DNA from: JALYRV01 sp035512575
GTDB lineage: Bacteria > Acidobacteriota > Vicinamibacteria > Vicinamibacterales > SCN-69-37
Direction: 5' to 3'
Assembly: GCA_035512575.1 (NCBI GenBank)
Contig: DATKDT010000034.1
Span: 1 to 6,943 of the forward strand
DNA: 6,943 nt
Shown piece after piece: positions 1 to 4,979 of the stretch. Numbering within the stretch: position 1 is the stretch's first letter; every line of letters begins with the position of its first letter. Both the position numbers and the translations under genes were made by a program. The notes under the pieces were generated by a model. It was not told where the DNA came from. It saw only the letters and a list, made by a program, of their open reading frames with translations, and ran no database searches.

Positions 1-1421
1 TGCCCTCTGTCCTCTGCCCTCTGCCCTTTCAGCCGGAAGGCCGCATAGAGCGGCAGCCCCAGCGCGATGACCAGCAGGCCGGCCGCCGACGGGCCGAGCT
101 CCGTGCCGGCCATCAGCGGCTGGACGAGGTCCGTCCACAGCGCGCTGACCACTATCGCCAGGCTGGCGAGCACGAAAATCGCGGGCACCACCGGATAGCC
201 GATCGTGCTGAAGGGGCGCGGCGCGTCGGGCTCGCGCCGGCGCAGGACGAACAGCGCCAGCGCGGCGACGCCCGAGAACAGCACCACCGCGAAGCCGGTG
301 TACGTCGTCAGCGCCACGGCGCCGCCCGACATCACCAGCAGCGTCGACCACACCGCCTGCGCGACGATGGCCGCGGCGGGCGTGCGGTAGCGGGGATGCA
401 CGACCGCGGCGCGGCGGAAGAAGAGGCCGTCGCGCGCCATCGCGTAATAGACGCGCGGGCCGGCAAAGACCATCGCGCTGATGCTCGCCGCCAGGCTGAT
501 GATCGACACCACGCCCATGATGTGGCCGGCGTTTTCGCCCAGCAGGCGGTCGGCGATCACGTCGAGCACGCTGCCCTCAACCGCCGCGAGCTCGCCCACC
601 GGCACGACGTAGATGTAGAGAAGATTCAGCAGCAGATAAATGACAATAACCGCGCCCGTGCCGATGGCCAGCGCGCGCGGCACGTTGCGGCCGGGGTCGC
701 GGATCTCCTCGGCGACGTACGACGCCGCGTTCCATCCCGCATACGTGAACATCACCGGAATCAGCGCAAAGAGCCACGAGCTCGGCACGACCGGGCCGGC
801 AGTCTCGGCCAGGTTGCCCATCGAGCCCGTGCCGAACGCAAAGCCGAGCGCGATGAACAGCAGCAGCGCGCTGACCTTGAGGCCCGCCAGGATGTTGCCG
901 ACCAGACGCCCCGGACCCACGCCGCGCAGGTGAATCCACGACAGCAGCCAAATCGCGGCAATCGCAATCACCGACTGCGGCGAGATCGTCAGCGGCACGA
1001 ACGGCAGCGGAATCGTCAGGAACGGCGTATCGTTGCCGGCAATCGGCACGAAGCGGCCGAGATAGAACGCGAGCACCACCGCGCTTGCCGCGATCGCGCC
1101 CGAGAATCCCGCCACGAACGACGTCCATCCCGTGAGAAACGCGGCCAGCCGGCCGTACGCGGCGTCGAGGTAGACGTACTCGCCGCCCGCGCGCGGCCGC
1201 AGCGCCGCGAGCTCCGCGTACGCCATCGCGCCCGCGAACGCGAGCGCGCCGCCCGCGAGCCACGCCGCCAGAAACCACCAGGGATTGGGAATCGCCGCCG
1301 CCACGATGGGCGGCGTGAAGAGGATGCCGCCGCCGATGACGTTGGCGACGACAATGGCCGCCGCGTCCCACGGACCGAGCCGGCGCTCGAGCGCCGGCGT
1401 GCTGGTGGAAGGCGGCTTCAC
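1..1421 (-). CDS. APC-family amino acid permease (partial, C-terminus beyond left edge)
   Basis: Probable inner-membrane amino-acid transporter of the APC superfamily (LAT/SLC7-like branch), with 473 codons visible and no stop before the window edge. The TM1 motif IGGGILFTP (residues 29-37) matches the family's unwound IGSGIF substrate-binding segment. The TM6-loop motif FTYAGWNAASYVAEE followed by IRDPGRNVPRA (225-250) is highly characteristic of the family. Long hydrophobic stretches fit about twelve membrane helices, and the length equals a full family member, so only a few C-terminal residues are probably missing. The GTG at 1421-1419 is chosen because an in-frame TGA lies at 1440-1442 and no other ATG, GTG or TTG precedes TM1; no clear Shine-Dalgarno is visible. 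It starts 10 bases after the lipoprotein stop, so it is probably co-transcribed as the last visible gene of the sigma-factor cluster. Substrate and direction (exchanger or symporter) cannot be read from sequence. Confidence 0.9.
   Translation of the reverse strand, partial: MKPPSTSTPALERRLGPWDAAAIVVANVIGGGILFTPPIVAAAIPNPWWFLAAWLAGGALAFAGAMAYAELAALRPRAGGEYVYLDAAYGRLAAFLTGWTSFVAGFSGAIAASAVVLAFYLGRFVPIAGNDTPFLTIPLPFVPLTISPQSVIAIAAIWLLSWIHLRGVGPGRLVGNILAGLKVSALLLFIALGFAFGTGSMGNLAETAGPVVPSSWLFALIPVMFTYAGWNAASYVAEEIRDPGRNVPRALAIGTGAVIVIYLLLNLLYIYVVPVGELAAVEGSVLDVIADRLLGENAGHIMGVVSIISLAASISAMVFAGPRVYYAMARDGLFFRRAAVVHPRYRTPAAAIVAQAVWSTLLVMSGGAVALTTYTGFAVVLFSGVAALALFVLRRREPDAPRPFSTIGYPVVPAIFVLASLAIVVSALWTDLVQPLMAGTELGPSAAGLLVIALGLPLYAAFRLKGQRAEDRG
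2..29. repeat. Heptanucleotide tandem repeat (GCCCTCT-like, four units)
   Basis: Four consecutive 7-base units: GCCCTCT (2-8), GTCCTCT (9-15), GCCCTCT (16-22) and GCCCTTT (23-29). The array touches the window edge and may be longer. It coincides with the last visible codons of the permease, just after the residues FRLK that follow the final membrane helix. A period of 7 is not a multiple of 3, so gain or loss of a unit would shift the permease tail frame. Confidence 0.75.
1379..1398. repeat. Perfect 20-bp palindrome in the permease 5' coding region
   Basis: The ten bases GCCGGCGCTC are followed directly by their exact reverse complement GAGCGCCGGC, with no loop. On the permease mRNA this lies about 23 to 42 bases after the GTG start and could form a GC-rich hairpin affecting translation of the last gene of the cluster. 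In DNA this GC-rich such palindromes also arise from codon choice (the codons encode Pro-Ala-Leu-Glu-Arg-Arg), so a function is uncertain. Confidence 0.5.
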
Positions 1422-1431
1422 GCGGCTCGGA

Positions 1432-1920
1432 CTACCGGATCAGGATGGTGCGCTCGACCGCGGCCTCGCCGATCGGCACCCACTGCTCCGACCCGGCCTT
1501 GCCGAAGACGCGCACCTGCACGTCGCGGAAGTTGCTGTTGGTGAGCATGTCGGCGCGCGACTGCGGGCTGGTGTAGCCGATGTCGGCGCGCACGGTGATT
1601 GGCTCGCTCGTCTGCTGCGGCCCGACGCCGTCCGACCCGATCGCGCGCACCAGCTTCTCGTCCATGTTGCCGTCGGCATCGACGACGCGGAAGTGCACGT
1701 TGAGCTGCACGTTGGCCGTCTGCTCGCTGCCCTTGTTGTGGAGGGTGAACGTGACCGACGGCACGATCTTGTTCTCGCCGTCGACGATGCCGGCGTCGAA
1801 GTAGCCCGACGACACGTTCTGCAGCTCGAGGTTTGCGGCGGTGCCGGAGGATCCGCAGGCCGAGGCAAGCGAGGCGCCCGCCGCGACGAGCGCGCAAAGG
1901 AGGATGCGGCGCGTCAGCAT
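1432..1920 (-). CDS. Putative lipoprotein of unknown function
   Basis: A 162-residue predicted lipoprotein. The N-terminus has two Arg after Met-Leu-Thr, a hydrophobic core, then LASAC with Cys22 as the probable lipidated residue. The -3 residue is Ala rather than Leu, so the lipobox is acceptable but not ideal. The mature part (about 30-160) alternates polar and hydrophobic residues, as in an Ig-like beta sandwich: for example SVTFTLHNKG and VQLNVHFRVVDADG, then a late strand DVQVRVFG. There are no catalytic motifs, and I do not recognise the family. It follows the exported-protein gene by 14 bases and precedes the permease by 10, so it is probably the fourth gene of the ECF-sigma cluster. 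A role as envelope or binding partner is inference only. ATG at 1920 is the only start that keeps the signal peptide intact; no strong Shine-Dalgarno is seen. Confidence 0.85.
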   Translation of the reverse strand: MLTRRILLCALVAAGASLASACGSSGTAANLELQNVSSGYFDAGIVDGENKIVPSVTFTLHNKGSEQTANVQLNVHFRVVDADGNMDEKLVRAIGSDGVGPQQTSEPITVRADIGYTSPQSRADMLTNSNFRDVQVRVFGKAGSEQWVPIGEAAVERTILIR

Positions 1921-1934
1921 CCGGCGATTCTAGC

Positions 1935-2729
1935 TCAGTTTTCGCGGATGACGACGCGGGCGCGGGCCTCCTCGCGGGTGAGACGGCCCGCGCGGAAGTC
2001 GGCGAGATCGCTGCCCTTGACGCGCAGCTGGAGCGTCACCCGGTTGTCGAACACCGCCTGCGCCATCAGCGGCCCCTGATCGCCGCGCGCCGCGATCGTC
2101 AGCCATTCATCGGCGGCCAGACCGAGCTGGTGGCTGTGATCGAGCATCGCGTTGACCAGCTGCCGCGTGACGAGCTGCCGGTATTCCTGGTTGGGATCGT
2201 CCATGGGCGGCGGCTCAGCGGCCGCCGGCGAGGGGGCCATGCCCATCGTCTGCTCGCGCGCGGGCTGTGAGGCGCCGGGCGGCGAGAGGCGCTGCTCGAG
2301 GCTGCGGACGTCGCGCTGGAGCCGCGTCTTGGCCGATGAATCGGACACCGTCTGCACGAACGACCGGAGGTTGGCGATGGCGTTGTCGGCGGCCTCATCG
2401 CGGCCGCGCGTACGCACGGCCCACGCCACGACCGGGTCGATGCTGGGGATCTCGACGTGGAAGAAGACGCCGTGGCCGTCGATCACGAAGCCCTCGGCGC
2501 GCGGCGCGTTCCCCGAGAGCAGAATGATGCTGGGGTCGATCTGCTGCACGCGGAAGCCGAGCAGTTCGGCGCCGTGCTGGGCGGCGCTCACGAGCACGTT
2601 GCTGAACACCCGCACGTTGTAGCGGCGCTCCACCTGCGCCTCGCCCACCGGCGCCTGCGCGGCCGCGGTGGAGGCGCCAATGGCGAGCGCGAGCGCGGCG
2701 GCGGCCGCGCGAATCATTCCCGTAGTCAT
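1935..2729 (-). CDS. Exported two-domain protein of unknown function in ECF-sigma cluster
   Basis: A 264-residue protein with a clear Sec signal peptide: MTTGMIR, an Ala/Leu-rich core and an AAAQA cleavage site after residue 26. It therefore probably acts in the periplasm or outside the cell. The N-terminal domain (about 30-150) contains a striking FVIDGHGVFFHVEIP strand pair (81-95) and a helical segment ending LQRDVRSLEQRL. A Pro/Ala-rich linker (about 150-180) joins it to a C-terminal domain with LVNAMLDHSHQLGLAADEWL and an ending that includes LTREEARARVVIREN. I do not know a named function for this family. The ATG at 2729 is preferred over an in-frame GTG at 2747, because GTG directly abuts the anti-sigma stop, while GGAAGG at 2745-2740 sits 10 bases before the ATG. 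The neighbouring sigma and anti-sigma genes suggest an envelope-stress or regulatory role, which is inference. Confidence 0.85.
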   Translation of the reverse strand: MTTGMIRAAAAALALAIGASTAAAQAPVGEAQVERRYNVRVFSNVLVSAAQHGAELLGFRVQQIDPSIILLSGNAPRAEGFVIDGHGVFFHVEIPSIDPVVAWAVRTRGRDEAADNAIANLRSFVQTVSDSSAKTRLQRDVRSLEQRLSPPGASQPAREQTMGMAPSPAAAEPPPMDDPNQEYRQLVTRQLVNAMLDHSHQLGLAADEWLTIAARGDQGPLMAQAVFDNRVTLQLRVKGSDLADFRAGRLTREEARARVVIREN

Positions 2730-2739
2730 ACCTCTGTTA

Positions 2740-2745
2740 CCTTCC
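2740..2745 (-). promoter_or_regulatory. Shine-Dalgarno deciding the exported-protein start
   Basis: GGAAGG on the minus strand lies 10 bases upstream of ATG 2729 and immediately after the anti-sigma stop codon (2750-2748). It supports the ATG start and suggests translation coupled to the upstream gene. AGAGGT directly next to the ATG is too close to be the functional site. Confidence 0.5.
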
Positions 2746-2747
2746 AC

Positions 2748-3554
2748 TTACCTGGGCTCCTGGCCCTGGTTCTGCGAGACCAGCAGCAGCCGGTTGACCG
2801 CGTCGCGCGTCTGCGCCATTTCGGCGCCGGTGCGGCTCTGCACCTGCCCGAGCACCTGCTGCACACGCAGCATGTCGGCGCGCCGATGGCCCTCGAAGTC
2901 GCTGACGATGTCGAGGAAGCGCGCGGCCATCTCCTGGCGCGTGCGGCGCTCGCTCTCTTCAATCAGACGCCGGACCTCGCGCGAAAGCTGGGGGTTGTCG
3001 GACGTGAGGCCCACGGGCTGGAGGCCGGCGCGCGGCGCGTCGTCGGCAAACGTCTGCAGCAGGCGCGCCTCGAGCGCAGCGAGATCCGCGGCGGTGACCG
3101 CGGCCAGATCCTGGGCGGTGACGCTTTGCGCCTGGCGCGCGGCAGCCGCGGGTGCGAGCGCGGTCGTCTCCTGGACGGGCGCGGGCGCGGCGGCGCGGCC
3201 GGTGCGCACCACGAGCCCCTCGGCGTCGTAGCGGACTTCGAGATTCGCGATGGCGGCCGACACGGCAAGGACGAGCATGGCCGCGGCGGCCAGGCCGAAG
3301 GCGGGCGCCCACGCGCGCAGCCGATCCATGGGCGCGGGGGCCACGGCCACGCCGGCCGTCCATGACGAGGGCAGCTCCCGGCATTCGGGCGGCGCCCACC
3401 CGAGCAGGTCGTCGCGCACGGCGCGGAGCTCGGCCACTTCGACGCGGCACGGGCCGCACGTCCGGAGGTGCGCGTCGAACGCGCGCCGATCCTCGGTCGT
3501 CAGCTCGCCGTAGAGGAATCCGACCAGTGAATCGCGAAGGCTGTCAGTGCACAT
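2748..3554 (-). CDS. Membrane-anchored zinc-finger anti-sigma factor
   Basis: A 268-residue probable anti-sigma factor that binds the neighbouring ECF sigma and keeps it inactive until a signal arrives. Residues 1-50 form a ZAS-type domain: HLRTCGPC gives His29, Cys33 and Cys36, and Cys2 sits about where the fourth zinc ligand lies in RsrA-like proteins. A hydrophobic segment (about 83-103, WAPAFGLAAAAMLVLAVSAA) is a single membrane helix. The remaining 165 residues, probably periplasmic, contain an Ala/Pro-rich stretch and then long charged helices (about 185-260), probably coiled coil, that could sense a signal or bind a partner. The ATG at 3554 is chosen because it puts Cys2 and the ZAS domain at the N-terminus. 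A longer frame from 3602 would add 16 basic residues and overlap the sigma gene. It begins 7 bases after the sigma stop, the usual sigma/anti-sigma arrangement. Confidence 0.9.
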   Translation of the reverse strand: MCTDSLRDSLVGFLYGELTTEDRRAFDAHLRTCGPCRVEVAELRAVRDDLLGWAPPECRELPSSWTAGVAVAPAPMDRLRAWAPAFGLAAAAMLVLAVSAAIANLEVRYDAEGLVVRTGRAAAPAPVQETTALAPAAAARQAQSVTAQDLAAVTAADLAALEARLLQTFADDAPRAGLQPVGLTSDNPQLSREVRRLIEESERRTRQEMAARFLDIVSDFEGHRRADMLRVQQVLGQVQSRTGAEMAQTRDAVNRLLLVSQNQGQEPR

Positions 3555-3561
3555 GACTCTT

Positions 3562-4179
3562 TTATGTTTCCAGTGCCGCCGGGCGCGGGGCCGCGACGGC
3601 ATGTAGATTCTGACGCTGGAGGTTGCGCCGAAGGACGGTGAGCCCCTGGTAGAGCCGGGTTTTCACCGTGCTCAGCGGGCAGCCGAGCATGTCGGCAATC
3701 TCCTGGAACGTCAGGCCGTGGTACTCCTTGAGGATGATGGCGGTGCGCTGCTCTTCGGGCAGCATGGCCATCACTTTCGAGACCGCCGCGCTCATCTCGC
3801 GCCGCGCGACGAGGTCCTCCACCGACACGGCGTCGGGCGCTTCGCCGGCCAGGTCCGACAGCTCCATGCCCTCGGGCACTTGCGACACGGGCGTGCGGCG
3901 GGCGCGCCGCATCCAGTCGCGGCACAGATTGAGGGTGATGCGATAGAGCCAGGAGGAGAATTTCGCCTGGCCCTTGAAGCCGCGGAGGGCGCGGTAGGCG
4001 CGCAGGAACGTTTCCTGGCAGACGTCGCGCGCGTCTTCCTCGCGCCCGAGCACGCGGTACGCGAGCGCGAAGATGGGCCGCTCCCACCGGCGGACCAGCT
4101 CGTTGAAGCTGTCTTCATCGCCGCGCTGCGCGGCGTCGACGAGCTCCTCGTCGGTTCTCTTCCCAATTTCCTGTGACAT
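3562..4179 (-). CDS. ECF-type RNA polymerase sigma-70 factor (RpoE-like)
   Basis: A 205-residue alternative sigma factor that would direct RNA polymerase to its own regulon. The sigma-2 region (about 24-92) has FNELVRRWERPIFALAYRVL, then EDARDVCQETFLRAYRAL (the -10 recognition helix region) and FSSWLYRITLNLCRDWMRR. The sigma-4 region (about 138-187) has LPEEQRTAIILKEYHGLTFQEIADMLGCPLSTVKTRLYQG, written here as the family's -35-binding helix-turn-helix. There is no sigma-1.1 or sigma-3 region, as expected for ECF factors. The start is uncertain: ATG 4179 gives a normal length and the usual E/D-rich N-terminus, but GTG 4191, preceded by AAAGG, and TTG 4218 are in frame. It is first in a cluster with its anti-sigma, and its promoter must lie in the divergent region upstream. 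ECF genes are often autoregulated; no clear ECF-type promoter was found here. Confidence 0.95.
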   Translation of the reverse strand: MSQEIGKRTDEELVDAAQRGDEDSFNELVRRWERPIFALAYRVLGREEDARDVCQETFLRAYRALRGFKGQAKFSSWLYRITLNLCRDWMRRARRTPVSQVPEGMELSDLAGEAPDAVSVEDLVARREMSAAVSKVMAMLPEEQRTAIILKEYHGLTFQEIADMLGCPLSTVKTRLYQGLTVLRRNLQRQNLHAVAAPRPAALET

Positions 4180-4260
4180 GGGACGATGCACCGGACCTTT
4201 AGACTTTGCTGGCGGCAAGTCAGTCGGCCCTCAAGCCAGACAGGCTGTTGGCGAGCTCCC

Positions 4261-4266
4261 AGTATA
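4261..4266 (-). promoter_or_regulatory. Candidate -10 element for the sigma operon
   Basis: TATACT on the minus strand matches the housekeeping -10 consensus at five of six positions and lies about 82 bases before the ATG of the sigma gene. With a 16-base spacer the -35 would be CTGATG, only three of six matches. It is a weak prediction that would imply housekeeping-sigma transcription, not autoregulation. Confidence 0.3.
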
Positions 4267-4283
4267 CGCGCAAAGCCAACCCC

Positions 4284-4314
4284 ATCAGTATCTTAGAGGG
4301 TGCCAGATCAGTAT
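4284..4314. repeat. Direct repeat ATCAGTAT x2 (possible operator)
   Basis: The 8-mer ATCAGTAT occurs at 4284-4291 and 4307-4314, 23 bases apart or roughly two helical turns. A shorter AGTAT lies at 4261-4265. In a GC-rich window, AT-containing octamers repeated within 31 bases are unusual, and the position between divergent genes suits a regulator site. Confidence 0.45.
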
Positions 4315-4394
4315 GACCGGAGCGGCCGGGAGCGTCATCCATGGGGCAGGACGGACGCCCGGTGGTAAAGTCTTAGGGAACGTTTGCAGTCCCC

Positions 4395-4973
4395 ATGAAC
4401 GACGACCATTTCCTGACCACCGAAGAAGTCCTGGCCTACCTCCAGGTCAACCTGCGGACCGTCTACCGGTTGATTAAGGCCGGGCGGATCCCGGCTGTCC
4501 GCGTGGGCCGGCAGTGGCGATTCCGCAAGCGCGACATCGATACCTGGCTGGAACAGAACCGCACCGGCGTGCCGGCGGGGCTCAAGGCCCCGGAGCGCCC
4601 GCGCATCCTGATCGTGGACGATGAGCAGGGCGTGCGGGATCTGCTGGCGCGCGCGCTGTCGGGCGGCGACTACGACGTCGACGTGGCGCCCGACGGCCGC
4701 ACGGCGGTGGAGCAGCTGCGCACGGTGGAATACGACCTGCTGATCACCGACCTGAAGATGCCGGGCATGGACGGCCTGTCGGTGATCCGCGAAGCGCGCC
4801 GGATCTTCCCCGAGCTGCCGGTGATCATCATCACCGGCTACTCCACCGAAGCCAGCGCCATCGAGGCGATCAACCTCGGCGTGTCGGGCTACATCACGAA
4901 GCCGTTCCGCCTGCCCCGGATCCTCGCCGCTGCTCAAAAAGCCCTCGGCGAACCCGTGGGGGTAGAAACCTAA
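4395..4973 (+). CDS. Orphan regulator: excisionase-like HTH fused to C-terminal receiver domain
   Basis: A 192-residue cytoplasmic regulator. Residues 4-55 are an excisionase/MerR-superfamily helix-turn-helix (helix_turn_helix_17 type): FLTTEEVLAYLQVNLRTVYR, then IKAGRIPAVRVGRQWRFRKRDIDTWL. After a short linker (56-68), residues 70-187 form a CheY-like receiver: RILIVDDE with acidic Asp75/Asp76, phosphoacceptor Asp119 in LLITDLKMPGMDG, Thr147 in IIITGY and Lys169 in ITKPF. All key phosphorylation residues are present, so it should accept phosphate, yet no histidine kinase is in the window. Ordinary response regulators carry the receiver first; here the order is reversed. The ATG at 4395 starts the HTH with a normal margin; its Shine-Dalgarno is poor. 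It is followed after 6 bases by the ABC-F gene and is divergent from the sigma operon, so it could act on either. Targets are unknown. Confidence 0.9.
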   Translation: MNDDHFLTTEEVLAYLQVNLRTVYRLIKAGRIPAVRVGRQWRFRKRDIDTWLEQNRTGVPAGLKAPERPRILIVDDEQGVRDLLARALSGGDYDVDVAPDGRTAVEQLRTVEYDLLITDLKMPGMDGLSVIREARRIFPELPVIIITGYSTEASAIEAINLGVSGYITKPFRLPRILAAAQKALGEPVGVET

Positions 4974-4979
4974 TCGCGA

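Larger units (their letters stand above)
4180..4394. promoter_or_regulatory. Divergent intergenic regulatory region
   Basis: A 215-base gap between the sigma gene (leftward) and the HTH-receiver gene (rightward), the only sizeable non-coding stretch here. It must hold both promoters. It contains the ATCAGTAT repeats, a TATACT facing left, and an imperfect dyad (ATGAC at 4313-4317, CGGCCG at 4323-4328, GTCAT at 4334-4338) about 57 bases before the rightward start. No small ORF with good signals, no tRNA-like fold and no terminator were seen. Confidence 0.7.

Noticed and set aside
577..1371. A 264-codon minus-strand frame overlapping the permease
   Set aside because: It is on the same strand but the wrong frame. 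It starts inside the permease and gives Arg/Gly-rich sequence instead of membrane helices. The true permease frame has a GTG start and no stop in the window.
396..1544. A 382-codon plus-strand open frame across the permease
   Set aside because: Its translation is Arg/His-rich without any fold signal and is antisense to a permease with clear TM1 and TM6 motifs.
2457..3365. A 302-codon plus-strand frame over the anti-sigma and exported protein
   Set aside because: It is antisense to two genes with recognisable zinc-finger, membrane and signal-peptide features, and has no such features itself.
3555..3602. N-terminal extension of the anti-sigma factor from an ATG at 3602
   Set aside because: It would add 16 basic residues, overlap the sigma gene by about 40 bases and displace the zinc-binding N-terminus. 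The ATG at 3554 fits the family.
4141..4155. Short inverted repeat GACGAG / CTCGTC within the sigma gene as a hairpin
   Set aside because: The 6-base arms lie inside coding sequence and are expected by chance at this base composition. There is no U-tract or regulatory context.
4377..4381. GGAAC resembling an ECF -35 element upstream of the HTH-receiver gene
   Set aside because: No GTC-type -10 follows at 16-17 bases, and a promoter there would start transcription inside the coding region.
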